Shown: positions 1 to 31,289, numbered from the stretch's first letter. The stretch is DNA of 64,000 nucleotides from Synchiropus splendidus (GCF_027744825.2 NC_071334.1:61815937-61879936), one strand, 5' to 3'. The notes: generated by a model from the sequence alone, not told the origin. Made by a program: numbers and translations.

Positions 1-387
1 CAGCCAGACGTTGGTTTCTTCGTATGTAACATCAGCTCACGTTCTTCAAGTTTCAAGTGCTCTAAGAAATGCGTCTCCCACACATGCTAACCATCAGGAG
101 GAGCACGCACCTTTTTCATTACGGCTCCCATTCCAGAGATTCTGTGCGAAAATACATTTTCCAGACCAATGTACACTTTCCAGCGTGTGTTTCCAATATT
201 TGCATTCTATGCAGACGGTTAGTGAAGCCACTGCGCTCAGCGCGCCCACTAAAGACTACAGCTCAAGGACGTCAGTCGGCGTCGGGGTGGAAAAAAACAT
301 TCCTGTTAATTTGAACGTTGCGATGTGAGCATATCAACAATGACATTTCATCTCACTGTTTTTTTTTTATCTTCTTTACTTCCTCAG
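1..387 (+). other. npr2 intron, 5' part
   Basis: Intronic sequence ending in a T-rich tract and acceptor (TTCCTCAG) directly before the first visible npr2 exon. No reading frame here encodes the expected juxtamembrane segment, so the preceding exon lies upstream of the window. Nothing else was recognised. Confidence 0.6.
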
Positions 388-19503
<19,116 letters not shown>

Positions 19504-19547
19504 GCTGATGACAGCAGCAGACGCTCCCACATCTTTATTTGTTCTAG

Positions 19548-19809
19548 AATAAATCCTTCTGTGTCGACCAAACGCAAAAACAATCCCGGGTATATTTGCT
19601 ACCTGAATACTGTAATGAGTTGTTTTTTATTGTATGTTTTAAGAGTGATTTTTTTTTTCTTTTGGTCCTTTCTATATTCAGATTTGGATGTGTTCAATGA
19701 TGTCTTGATATATTCTAGGAACTTCCAGTGAAGGCAAATGATGTCACTGTAGACGTGTCAAATGTATATATGTATATCCAGGATACTGTAAGATATTTTG
19801 TCCAATAAA
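19548..19809 (+). terminator. npr2: npr2 3' UTR with two poly(A) signals
   Basis: AATAAA hexamers occur at 19548-19553 and 19804-19809, 45 and 301 bases after the npr2 stop codon. Either could define the transcript end; the sequence cannot say which is used. Confidence 0.6.
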
Positions 19810-21380
19810 CTGATTCAAACGCTGTTTCTTTGTGGCTTTGATGCTCAACAGCATCTGATTCCATCATCTATGTGTCTATCGAGACTCTTCGGAGGTCCTG
19901 AAGATCTTCGTGATTTGTGTTACCCCAACAGAGTTGAAGAACACAGGGCGGGCTGGCATCACAGCTCCATCATGGTAAAGAAGCAATTAAAGTAGAGATG
20001 ATGTAACTTCTGTTTTCAGCCTTTAACATTGCTTTTCTTATCGATGTTTCCCTGAACCAGGAAATGACTGCATGAAAGTAGCTCAGTTCGTAGCTGTTAC
20101 AACATCAACCACTTCTGTGATGACCTATGATGCGGATTTATACGATTTGAGTTAGTGGCTCTGTATTTAAAAATGTTTTATAAATTTCAAAAGTAACAGC
20201 GCGACTCAAGTTGTGGACAGATGTGTGGGTGTAGCTGGGATGCAGCTGTGCTACGTGGTGATGACCTCACCCCTCATTACATGTTAATTATCAGCTCCGG
20301 AGCGAGGGAGCTGTTCCTGTGTCGTGGCCGTGTTTTCATCTCTGCTGGAGAACATCTTCCCCTCTGCACGGCTGTAATTACCACCCACTTCCTCCCAGTG
20401 TCACAGGCCTGCTAGCACCTAACTGGGGAGGGTGAAGGTCTCCGCTGTTATCGCGCAACTGTCCAGCGACTCTTCTCCGGTGACCATATCGAGTCCAAAG
20501 CCTCTGAGCACACAGGAGCCAAGCTGCTGCATCAGTACAACTGATCAATAAAGACTGAAATAGAGCAACCGCTGGACGACTTTTCTCCTCCAACCGGACT
20601 GGACACTGCCTGAGGAGACTTGTGTGAAGAGCAGCGTGGGTTTGGTTTCCATGACAACAATATCTTCAGCGTGGCTTCACACCAAAGCTCAACCTTCTGC
20701 TCCTACCTTTCCTTTTGTGGCTGTCTTCATTCATTAAAATGCATTCTAGAGAAGACACTGCAGGATTCTGCAGGGAAGTCTCAATGACCAGGATGCTTTT
20801 GCTACTGTGAAAACCTGTTTGAGGAAAAGTCTAGTCGTAATTGATCGCTTTAGTCTTGCCACATCCTTCAGCATCAACTAAAAAGGAGTAGAGTGAAAAC
20901 AAGCTGCCATGATGTTGCTTGCCCAGATGCTCCTTGCTCTTGTCTTCTGCTGTTGCTGGCCCCAACCAGACAGTAATTGAGAACACAAAACACAAGGGGA
21001 AGCAATGATAGAGGCCCAGTCTTTATCCCACTCCACTGTAATGACCAGCTGTCTTCATTCAAGCTCATCTTCATTCTTAAAACGCAGAAGCTTGACAATA
21101 CGGTTCTCTTGAGTTTGTCCATGCTTGAGTGTACTGGAAACTGGGGGTTCTGTTTTGGATGCCCACAAAAGGTCTTATGATCTGTAAGTAGTCATTTGAA
21201 AACAACAACCAATGTGAAATAAATAACCTTCACAGCCCTTTGCCGATAAAAAAATCTGGGTCATGATGAATGGATTAGGATCTATAATTTTAAGTGTTGA
21301 TCCCTTGCCATTGAGCTGCCATAGTTATTAGAGTCAGGACGAAAAGCCTGGAATAGAGATTTGGAGCAAAGATGGCCCTT
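19810..21380. other. npr2-spag8 intergenic region, proximal part
   Basis: Between the npr2 poly(A) signal and a retrotransposon remnant. Short open frames lack splice context or recognisable motifs. No gene seen. Confidence 0.5.
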
Positions 21381-21399
21381 TAGTTGAGCTCTATATCTT

Positions 21400-21860
21400 T
21401 TGAGATGCCACCTTCAGCACGTCCGAATGGCGATGGAGAGTGTGAGAAAGAGGTGAAGAAGTGGGTGCAGGCAGGATGGAATCATTGGAGAAAAGGCACT
21501 GAGGAAAAGACAGGAGGCAGAGCTGGAGGTAGCAGAGATGAAGATGCTGGGCTTCTCTCTGGGAGTGAGCAGGATGGATAGGATCAGGAAGCAGTAGATC
21601 AGAGGGACAAGGTCAGAGAGGCTAGATGGAGATGGTTTGGACATGTATAGAGGAGAGAGAGCCAGTACATTGGTAGGAAGATGTTGAGGTTGGAACTGCC
21701 AGGCAGAAGGTGGAGAGGAAGGCCAAAGAGGAGATTGATGGAGGTGGTGAAGGAGGACATGTGGTTTGGAGGTTTGAGAGAAGAGGAAGCAGAGGACAGA
21801 TGGAGGAAGATGATCCAACTACTTGTACTTGGAAAAGAGGCTAGAACTCTATTTTCAGGC
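21400..21860 (+). mobile_element. Decayed RTE-like reverse transcriptase C-terminal remnant
   Basis: Frames on the plus strand spell the end of an RTE-like polymerase: GECEKEVKKWVQAGWNHW near 21430-21490, VREARWRWFGHV near 21615-21650, then LELPGRRWRGRPKRR and MEVVKEDM near 21685-21760. Internal stops and a frameshift show it is inactive. It is the same general family as the remnant at 1.6-2.8 kb but covers a more C-terminal part. Confidence 0.75.
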
Positions 21861-21909
21861 ATAGTGAACTTCAACACACAAACCACAGTTCACACAAAAA
21901 TGTAAGTTT

Positions 21910-23110
21910 AATAAAAATATCATAGTTTACAAGAATCCAAGAAAAAAATTTATATGAGTATTACGAGCTACCTAACCTAATATCATTTACCCACCTTCTT
22001 TACACCAGTTCTTGTATGCTTTTGTGCTTTTGCATTATTGCCACTTCCCACAGGTGAGTATGAGAAATAAAGGGGCACCTTTCATCACACCACAGCTGAG
22101 CTTGACTTTTGACCGAGCAGGGACAGATAATACATTATACTACTTCAGAGGCATTTTCCCTCAAATATTTTTTGATCCAGAAACATCATATTCAACATAC
22201 TGTCAGTAGTCACAAGGTACCGCAACAAGCAACTAGATGATCAGAATAGAGATGTACGAGAGGAGAATTGTCATCATGTGCGCTCAAGTATGTGATCATT
22301 TGTGGGGGAAATTAAGACCTGTGAGACTAGTCTGAAGTCCACTCTTAGAACCCGCCACGGCGGCACCTGGGCCTCAAGGTTCTGATGGGAAACCTGTATT
22401 CCTTGAATACCTGTCATGAAGCATGGACTTGCATGCAGGCACAGCTTTACACCAAAGTCCTCAGCATGTATGTCATTTTATGTTACACACAAAATGTCTC
22501 CTCCTTAGAAAACATGGCGAGTAGGCAAATGAATGAGGCAGGCAACTTTTCCGCCGCTCCATATTGGCTGCAGAACCTCACATGTCGCTGACAGATTAGC
22601 TCCCGTGTATTATCCCGTCTGATAATGATATGTTTGGAGGGTAGATCAGCATGAATACCTGCTGAAATGGTCTGTCGCCATAGCTACGGCTTATGATCCC
22701 CCCGCAGGAAGCTGGGGGCGGAGCAGAAGGATGCAGCGAGTGGTGGTGATTGGCAGGAGACAAACGTCCATCAGAGGTTTCACCATTTCCTACAGCTGAA
22801 CACGGTCAGAAGTCACAATGTGAGTGAAGGGCTGTGTGAGGCAGAGAAGCACCTGGAGGAGGAACGCCACAGAAGCAGCAGCCAATTACTGCAGGAAATA
22901 CTATCACCCATTAGTGAAAGTGATTTTAATCCAAGATCATTCCCTCGACCACCATATTTTATTACCACCTCACTCATCATTATATATCAGCATCATAATC
23001 ATTCACACAGTTGCACCTTTCCACCTTTCTGTCAAGCTTCACCTCACCCTCAAATCTTCAATACTAAACATAATCCTTACATGTAGAGTCTGATCCGATA
23101 CAGTAGTCTG
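21910..23110. other. Intergenic region before the spag8 3' end
   Basis: No coding exon recognised. Several short open frames on the plus strand near 22.8-23.1 kb lack recognisable motifs. Confidence 0.45.
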
Positions 23111-23211
23111 TGTCTTTATTTTCATGCACTCTGGACTTTTTCAGCAATAAAAATTCTACTCTTGACTCTAACAGAGATGAAGAATTTGAGCTAAAGCGTC
23201 TGAACAAACAT

Positions 23212-25286
23212 TCATTCACATCCATGTCCAGACACTTCCTCCAGCCGCTCACTGATGGGGGTGCTGAACTTGGCCCACTTATTGAACGGTGCTGTCGGGG
23301 TCCGTATGTTAGTCACGCCCTGCAATGAGCAAATATCTCAAATTATGGATGGCAGTGAAGGAGCATAACAGGTAGTCAATCATTTCTCTTCACATTTTTG
23401 GAGTCATACGTATGGTTCGCCACATGCCAAGAGCTACGGAGAGAAAATTCTCACACGGCTTCACATGATACATGATAAAGGTTGGACATACTGACGCAAA
23501 ATTACAACCATTTAATCCACCTCTTTTTCTTTTTTTTTACTACTCACATGTATTTTCTTGTAATTTTCACTCCAGAAGGTGACAGCCTGGTCCTTCGTGT
23601 AGTCATGAGACTGAAGCAAAACACAACACATATCAATCTTCCCACGCAGCATCAAACAACTGCGTTGGTATCTTCCATTAAAATCAGACAACCTTCTTTG
23701 GCAAAGGGATAGCAGGAACAAAACCCTCAACGCCAAAATCTCTCTTGGTTGTGGAGCAGAAGTCCGTTTTCGGGGGTGGTTCTCTTGAATCTGCCTCAAG
23801 CTTCTCACTGAAAAGGTTTGTGAGACTTAAGTCAAATGAGCCAAAATGAATGACCCCACCTCCCACCCCATACGTTCTGTAAAGATATAAACATCCATCT
23901 GAACTCCTCGCGAAGACGCTTACCTGATCATCTCAGCGATCTCCTTCTCTTTGAGCACTTTTCTGACACCTAAATGACAAAAAGAGCGCCTCAGTTGTTA
24001 AAAGTACACATAAAAATATAGTGTGTGCACAGCTGAATCTCAATGCTGAGGAAGGGCAAGCAGTCCTTAGGTGAGGGAGCACAGACAAGGCCAGGCAGTC
24101 CAGACGCCAGCAGCACCTGGGGAAGTTTGGCATAGTAAATGGAGGGACTTACCCTTCAGCCTGACACCTGGGCCCTTAGGAGGGGCGAAATATGCTCTCT
24201 GCGTTGTGACGCTCTCCATTTTAGAGTTCTGGTCCACAGTGAGGATTCCCCTGTGTCCATATTTTTGGATTTTGGCCCATGTGTCTGCGGAGTCGATGGC
24301 TAAAACCGCCCGCTGGTTAAACAACAGACGCAAACGTAAATATGAAGTTGTCCACTGATTGTGTTGTACAGAGTCAGGCCACATGAGAGGCAGCCTCTTG
24401 TCGGCCACTACTGCCAGCACTTGTCTCGGTGACGTGAACGCAAGGCCACAGAAGCAGTTCAAGTGTCTCATCACACACGACAGAGATAGTTCAGAAAGGA
24501 TGGAAGTATGCAGCATCTTGTTGGAGCCGGTCCCCCATGTACATCAGTTTTAAAGACGGATGTTAACACTGCAAAAAGGTGTGCGCTAAAATGCATGCAA
24601 ATTGTGCAGACTATTTTAATAAGCAAAGATTTAAAAACACATATATAATGCAGTATAAACATTCATTTCTGCTTCCAGAAAATATTAAGTGGCATTACCT
24701 TGAAGAAAGTAAAAAAAAAAAAAATTGCAATGTTGTGACACAGCCTCCTTGGTAAACACAATTAGAGAGTATTTTTTTTATCCTTATTACAGTCTGGAAA
24801 TCTTAGAAGACAAGCATGGCAACCACAGAACGATTTATTGGAATCATGTAGAGACTCCCATGTTCAGACACGCTGTATAATTATGCAATTGGCATCATAC
24901 CAAGTGGTCATTTCTCACAGTCCAACTACTCAATATCGCCCCCAAGTGATAAATTACTTTTTTTTTTGTGGCTCAATTTAAAGGAGGGACAGATCCGGGT
25001 AATACAAGTAAGAGATTTTCGCAGTTTCTATCGTTCTCACATACATTTGTATGTCTCACATACTTACTGTCCATTATACTATATATTCACTGAAAAAAAA
25101 TGAGATACTGTGAAACTGAGGTGAGAGACTTTTTTGTGCATTTGCTCTTCTGTTATTATACAATGGGACTATTGTGTGGGGGCAGTAAATGTCGAATTTA
25201 GTGACAGGACAGGAGATCTAAAAGAAAAAAAAACTTTTTGGGAAAATAAAAAAATCACAGATGAAAAGAAGAAATACTACTACTAC

Positions 25287-25329
<43 letters not shown>

Positions 25330-25466
25330 AATAAATAAATATGGGTGAAAAAAGTAATATTCTTATTTTGTAAATTATTTTCAGGGGCAAAATCCATGCT
25401 CACCTCTTCCACCCAGTTATGACGCAGAATTTTGCAAAGTCTTGTCTTCACTGCCTCTTGAGCCAT
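23212..25466 (-). CDS. spag8: Sperm-associated antigen 8-like protein (ciliary microtubule protein), 6 exons
   Basis: SPAG8 in mammals is a microtubule inner protein of ciliary and sperm doublets. Exons in gene order: 25404-25466, 24153-24312, 23924-23969, 23693-23807, 23548-23610, 23212-23319. All phases join to a 184-residue protein; most borders are canonical, though the fourth exon's donor (GTTGTC) is weak. Landmarks resembling mammalian SPAG8 in order: LRHNWVEERA (residues 14-23), KYGHRGILT (about 39-47), VESVT-like MESVTTQ, the RKVLKEKEI helix, SHDYTKDQAVTFW, and GVTNIRTPTAPF with FSTP near the end. It is much shorter than the human protein, which has a long N-terminal extension. It lies tail-to-tail with npr2, as in mammals, which supports the name. 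A second candidate first exon lies upstream. A minus-strand AATAAA is at 23115-23120. Confidence 0.82.
25275..25340. repeat. (ACT)n/(AAT)n/(AAAT)n microsatellite
   Basis: Compound trinucleotide and tetranucleotide run just downstream (in gene direction) of the first spag8 exon at 25.4 kb. Confidence 0.9.
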
Positions 25467-25469
25467 CGC

Positions 25470-27210
25470 ACCACGTTAAAGACAGAGTGTGAGCTTGCAA
25501 ACAGGAATCAATTTGGGTCTCAAGCAGACTGGTGTAGTTACAATAACTTATTTATGTCATCCATTCTGTTTGTGGCCCTGACAGCGTTTACCTTGAACAC
25601 CAACACATCTGCTTCGGCGTGATTCTACACACACATCTATTTATAAAGCGGAGCGTCTTTGTTCTTTTTCTTCAATGGACTTTAATGATCATAATCCCGC
25701 TTCTTTTCAATTGAGGTTCTCAGTAGTAAGCAGCCTTGTTGTGGAACAGAAGCTGGTGAATACATTTGCAGATGAAATGACAAGAAATTGTAACGCAGAT
25801 GTACAAAGATGGTTGGTGTGACATCATAACTGAGGATTGCTAAACCATTAATAAACATGATCTTAACAGCCCAGAGAGGCGAACTTACTTAAATTCACTT
25901 AAAGGGAATCACAACTTTGAAGACCCAAAATACGAGTAGTCCTTAAAGTTACTTGTTCGACTGGATGTGAGCTGTGACTTGAATTTGTTGTGTCCAAACT
26001 GTTCCAGAAAAGGACCATAGTAGGTGCAGGTTTTTGTTCCAACCAATCAAGTACGTAGAGTTTAACAAGGTGGTCTCAGCTGAAACAACCATACGCGGTT
26101 TGCACACCCCTGCTTTATAGTAATCAAATAATTCTAAAATCCTAATCCTTAAATATCTTTGCATTTTTTGGATCTCTTAACAACTGTATGAAACATACAC
26201 ATGATATTATCCCATCAGCCTTTTTAATATAATAAAATAAGTTACATATTTTATATTATTAGTCATAGAATCTGATCATGCGGTGTTATGTTGTTTCTTT
26301 ATGGATTAAAATGTCCTTTCTTCCATGTTTAAAGAACACTTTACACTGTGGATTTATGTCCTCTCTGACTTAAACATTTCAATAAATATATAATCTTAAA
26401 TACTGCTTAAATTACTCAAGTAACTTGAATTACGAACAAAGTCACAAGAAAAATTCCCTCAGGATAAAATAAGTTTTTCTGATTCTGATTTTGAATAAAT
26501 TGATCCCTGAATGATTAAATTGCTGGTTTCCATTGCCTTTGACCGTAGTGTTTGTGAAATACAAAAAAATGTTTCACACTCTGTTGATGGAGGAAGAAGC
26601 CTCAGGAGTTTCAGACTCCTGGAGTCCTGGACAGAACAATGGATTCAGTACTAAGATGATTGATGGCTGCAACAGTAGTTGACTATTCTATTCTATCAAC
26701 TCCTACATTCTCTGGTTACTTTTTAAATAACCTACACATGTGATGTTTGTATCTGATTGTGAGGTATGTGTTTTTGTTTGTTTGTTTTTTTCTAGTATGT
26801 TTACTGGAGGCAATGAGAAACTTGGACAATTTTCTGCAGATGTTGTTGTGTGTGTTTTTTTTTTCAACGTAAAACGTAAATGTATTATTCCACATTATTA
26901 TTATTAATTCAAGTTAGAGATTTTTTTTTTCTCAATCGTAAAAACACAATACGAGCAGTACTGTGAGTTGGGAGTATTTCTAGCTATTTTTTTAGACATT
27001 TCTAGACACAACAATTCGAAAACGTTTTTAATTCAACTATTTAACTAACGCAAAGGTTCTGCAGCACTATAATGGGTTTGACTTGTTTGTGGTTTCAAAC
27101 CAATTCATTTACACGAACGCGCATTCCTCACAAACTGCTTTTACCTCGCGGACTCCTTCAAGAAATTGAACTTTAATCGTAGCGTCTCGAACAACTTTAG
27201 CTGTGCGACT
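25470..27210 (-). other. Region between the two candidate spag8 first exons
   Basis: AT-rich sequence with homopolymer runs. No additional exon, RNA gene or mobile element recognised. Confidence 0.5.
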
Positions 27211-27213
27211 CAC

Positions 27214-27273
27214 CTCTTCGACCCAGTTATGACGCAGGACTTTGGGAACTCTTATGGCGGTGTGCTCACACAT
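27214..27273 (-). CDS. spag8: Alternative first coding exon of spag8
   Basis: Minus-strand reading gives 20 residues from MCEHTAIR to VLRHNWVEE, then donor GTGAGT. The last nine residues nearly repeat the end of the exon at 25404-25466 (ILRHNWVEE), and about 25 bases around the donor are near-identical. Both exons end in phase 0, so either can splice to the exon at 24312. This copy lies below a CpG-rich stretch with a perfect X-box, so it may be the main ciliary start; the exon at 25.4 kb could be an alternative or duplicated start. Confidence 0.65.
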
Positions 27274-27375
27274 TATAACCTTGAAACACGCTGACGATAC
27301 CAACAAAACAGAATTTTGTTTTAAAATGATCAACTATTATCTGCCACCGTTTTCATTCCTTCTGCGGGCGGAAGT

Positions 27376-27389
27376 GTCACCATGGCAAC
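27376..27389. promoter_or_regulatory. Perfect RFX-type X-box in the spag8 upstream region
   Basis: GTCACC-AT-GGCAAC exactly fits the GTNRCC(N0-3)RGYAAC consensus bound by RFX factors that drive ciliary genes. It is about 100 bases upstream of the ATG at 27273 (minus strand), in a locally CpG-rich stretch. Its location fits the known ciliary role of SPAG8. Confidence 0.7.
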
Positions 27390-27399
27390 GGGCACACGC

Positions 27400-30300
27400 C
27401 AACAGCGAGCGTACGTGTGACGTATAAAACAAAATAACAAACACTGACGACATTACTCGGCAGGACTCGATATCAATTGCTCCTCCTGACGAAACACGTT
27501 ACATTTATTTTTGATATTACATTTATTCTGCAATTATCTGTTAAAAAATGAATATAGTTTCTCTGTATCCATAACCCCGAAAACATCGTCACTAACTTTG
27601 TCCTCAAAAATAAATCGATATCTTTCATTCTCAGAATCGCCCTGTCCCGCCAAAATTCATTGTATGTGAATTAGAATTCAATTTGAATTTAAATACACTT
27701 AGAAACGGAAAGAACTTTCATTTCTTTCAGACATTATTTTGCTTTTGTCTTTAAATTGCCATAATGAGCATGTATTTATTTATTTATTTTAAACTTTATT
27801 TTATTTTTTAATGTTATAACTGTGTATGTATACTATACTTCTGTGTTGAAAAGAAACACTGACATAGTTTTCTGTAATTGACTATATAACTTTTTGTTTC
27901 ATTTTCTGAAAAAAATATAATTAATATTTATATATTGTTAAACAGATAAATAAGTATTTACATTTATTGATCACATATCGCAAACTAGTAATTCATTTTC
28001 ATTTAATATTAGTTTGAAAGAAAAAAAGATTCATTGAAAAAACAAACAATTCTATAAAATGCACGTTTCCTTGAAACATTTCATTTGGGAGAGGTGAAGC
28101 TGAATTCAACTGGAAACAAATTAGTGAGAAAAGGTTGCTTTACTTTTTTTTTTTTTTTTTTTGCCATAGCCTCGTCTCCTAGTAACAGGAGTTGTCGTCC
28201 TTGTGGTGCAATTAAAGTGAACAAAGCTGACAGGCTGTTCACCTGCGAGGGAGCTTCGGTTAACACCTCCTGGTCCATCAAACTAATCATCCCTCCAATT
28301 AGTAGGGTTTTTCCAATAGAACCGGTCAGTTGCATGCCAGAGTTTCATAACATGTTTCTTAAGTATGTCATTAACTGCAGGAAAGGGCCCGAGTCTAAGG
28401 GAGGAGAGGGGTGGTGAGAAGGGACAAGGGCACCTGATACTCCAAAGGGAGACTTTCTTTCTTCTCATATGATCATCAGCATTTCACTTTGCTGTTAGGT
28501 TTGTTAAATAAATATATACATATTTTGGATAAAATGGAAAAAACACCAGTCTGGCACCATTTGTATTTGACCTTCCCGCAACAGAAACTAAGCACAGAAG
28601 ACAGTCAAGTCAGTAACAAAATGAAATTCTATTAAGGTCAGCCTTTTAAAATATAGAGTCGTTTGGAGAGCATGCTGCGGTTGGAGTTTATGAGAATTTC
28701 AAGGACCATATTTTTGATCACTGAACTTAGATGATCCTTATCAATGTTCTGCATGAAGTTGTGTCTCACTCCTAATTCATGCTGGTGCTTGCCTGCACTG
28801 ACTGCCCTCGCTGCTGTGAATGTGAAACAGTCGCACAGCTCAGAGTCTGTTGCTGAGAGACGGAAGCGGCGGGTCCTCCTGATGCTGCAGGAATCTCTCG
28901 CTTCAGGCAAAGTCAGAGCTGAAATGCAGCACTTGAGATGTGCAACTCTCAAACTGCTCCTCATCACTCCAAAACATATTTTCAAAAATAAGCACGGGAT
29001 TTGAGTCTATGGTGATTGAAAGAGGGTATTTATTGTGGATGGTGCATGATAGCACAGTATAGATTAAGCATGACAAAGTATTTACATTTAAATTTGTCTC
29101 AACTGTTTCATCACGGGACAATTTCCGAGGTGAAAACCTTCAAATCAGTCAGCTTTCAATGAGGCACTGAGACATTCCAATTCAAAGATACATTATTTCT
29201 TCATCACCTGCCGGCAGTGTGTTGGCCACAGATATCTTGGAATAATAATCTGGCAACTATTAACTCCCTTAAAAAGTACCTTGGGACTGATGGCTTAATT
29301 TTAAAAGCATGCCAACAATCTCTTGAAATTTGTTAAGTTTTGAACAGTTTTTGAAGCTCGGTAACACAAGAACAAACCAGAACCCTCAAAGGTCCAGACT
29401 ATACATTGACATTTCACATTTACCTCATCTTAAAAACAGTTAAGATGGTCTTGCTTAGTCTCATTTTGTGTGTGCTTGTGTAGTAATATTTCATTTTGAT
29501 ATGCTGTATTAACACATTGCCCTTAGAATCAACCGGATATATTGAACTAAACAGTAGCTGAAGTCCAACTCTCAGGTGGAAAAATCAAAGCTCCTTAACT
29601 AAAAAAGGAAAACATTTCGTATGTTTTTGTGTGACTTTTGTTCTTTTTGGTCACTGTCCAGAGTGTTGGAATGGTATCTCTTGGAGAGGAATCTCTTTTT
29701 TCATTCTTTCTACTTGGCTGCCTCCAAGACAGATAGGCAGACAGACAGACGCAAACGTTCACACAACCTCTCTGGCTCGGGGAAGTTAAATTTAGCACTC
29801 TGTTGTTTGTTCTTGAACAATTCTGATAGAACATTTCTTGTTCTATCAAGAATTCTTGCTGTGGAAGAACAGCGCAATATTTGACAAAGCAGAACAGCAG
29901 GGCATCCAAGACAGTGGGACAAAGTTATCCATGCTTCATTCTCCTTCTACTGTTTCTGTCTCCCAAAGTTGCACCACGCAACTAATAATATATGCATTAT
30001 GTTCAGACGGAGCTCTGTTTCACACCCTTCATCTCCATCCTTTCATCATCTTCCTGGCCACAATGCAATGTCTGCCTCTGATGGAAAGGACTACGATTCT
30101 AAAAGCAATGTTCGGGTTTTATCTTTGATGCTGTCGCAGGTGTCGGGCGACTCCTTTGGCCTCCTTATGAAAGATGGAGAGATATTTTGGCTGCTAGTGT
30201 ACTCATGAACAAAGTGTTATTTCGAAGTGGCTTGAGTAGACACATTTCAGGTGGATAAATTTCACTCTGATATTGACTTAATCATTCTTTGATGTGAATG

Positions 30301-30720
30301 TCCAAACAATTCCATCACAATTGAAAATGTAAAACTCCTGTCACACCCAGTGTGACACGCTGGCAGATGATCTTTCTCCACGAACGCAAGAACATCACTG
30401 GCCTTAATCCCAGACAAAACCTCTCTTTTTGATAAAACAAGAGTGACGGTGATTGAAAAGATCATCTTCAAAACACAAAAAGTCACTGGGGTGTATAATC
30501 CGATCTCCAGATTTGAAAGGTCATAATGGCTTATTGACGAACCCCCTCTGGTTCATTCAACCATACCTGCCATTGTGCACCACAACAACCAGGACTTTAA
30601 TCAACTTCCCAAAACCAAACACTTGAGCACTGCAAGCCTTCTGCTTAGCTTCATCTTAATGCCTTCGCTTAATTTCCGGCACACCAGGGGGATTCATGAT
30701 GTCATACAATCAATAGTCCG
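27400..30720. other. spag8-pmch intergenic region
   Basis: AT-rich, with a poly-T run at 28144-28162. One minus-strand frame, 28638-28985, is described under the hunt but was not assigned. No gene is confidently supported. Confidence 0.5.
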
Positions 30721-30727
30721 AAGACTG

Positions 30728-30734
30728 TATAAAA
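30728..30734 (+). promoter_or_regulatory. pmch: TATA box of pmch
   Basis: TATAAAA lies 77 bases before the proposed start codon. With initiation expected about 25-30 bases downstream, the transcript would begin near 30755-30765. This puts the ATG at 30754 at or before the start site and favours the ATG at 30805. Confidence 0.75.
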
Positions 30735-30804
30735 TGAGTTGCAAGCTCTGAACATGCAACGCCTTCGAAGCAGAACTCATCCCGATCGACTGAAGCTCGG
30801 CAAC

Positions 30805-31194
30805 ATGCGACAATCGCTCATGTCCCTCATCCTTGGTGCGGCGCTGCTGTTCCAGTGCTCCTCGCTCTCAGTTTCCATTCCCATGGGCAAGACTGAAGAC
30901 GGCCTGCTGGAGCAGGAGGCGCTGGCATCTCTGCTGGGTGACGACGCAACACAGAACAGCTTGAGCGAAGGCGATCTAGCAGCCACCGGAAAACCCAGAC
31001 GCCCTCGGGTCATCGTTGTCGCCGATCCGAGCGTGTGGAAGGACTTACGGATGCTGCAAAATGGACTGTCCATCTACAAGAGGAGGGCCGAGGACGAACA
31101 CAGAGAGGGCCAAGACATCAACATCCCCATCCTGAGACGGGACACCATGAGGTGCATGGTGGGACGAGTCTACCGCCCATGCTGGGAGGTCTGA
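30805..31194 (+). CDS. pmch: Pro-melanin-concentrating hormone precursor, intronless
   Basis: Precursor of melanin-concentrating hormone, a hypothalamic/pituitary peptide that pales skin and affects feeding in fish. The single uninterrupted frame gives 129 residues: a signal peptide at about 1-24 ([20 protein letters not shown]...), a proregion with [13 protein letters not shown], the dibasic site KRR at 92-94, an acidic peptide at 95-110 corresponding in position to the MGRP/NEI peptide, RR at 111-112, and the hormone at 113-129. The start was chosen at 30805 because it opens directly on the hydrophobic signal sequence and lies downstream of the TATA box. A longer frame reaches the ATG at 30754, but that puts a basic stretch before the signal. 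No intron is needed, as reported for other teleost MCH genes. A poly(A) signal AATAAA is at 31277-31282. Confidence 0.97.
   Translation: MRQSLMSLILGAALLFQCSSLSVSIPMGKTEDGLLEQEALASLLGDDATQNSLSEGDLAATGKPRRPRVIVVADPSVWKDLRMLQNGLSIYKRRAEDEHREGQDINIPILRRDTMRCMVGRVYRPCWEV
31141..31191 (+). other. pmch: Mature melanin-concentrating hormone
   Basis: [17 protein letters not shown], released after the RR at precursor residues 111-112. The Cys at hormone positions 5 and 14 form the ring disulfide. To my knowledge this matches the classical 17-residue fish hormone, and it sits at the very C terminus, so no amidation signal is expected. Confidence 0.96.
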
Positions 31195-31289
31195 CGACAG
31201 ACCAGAGAAGCAACATCCTCACCACCATTCTGACTTGTTCTTTATCACAATTATGACTCAATACTCCAGACCTGAGAATAAATCTGCAT

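Noticed and set aside
30739..30804. Longer N terminus for the MCH precursor
   Set aside because: The frame opens at a TTG. The first ATG (30754) is at or before the expected transcription start and would place a basic stretch before the signal peptide.
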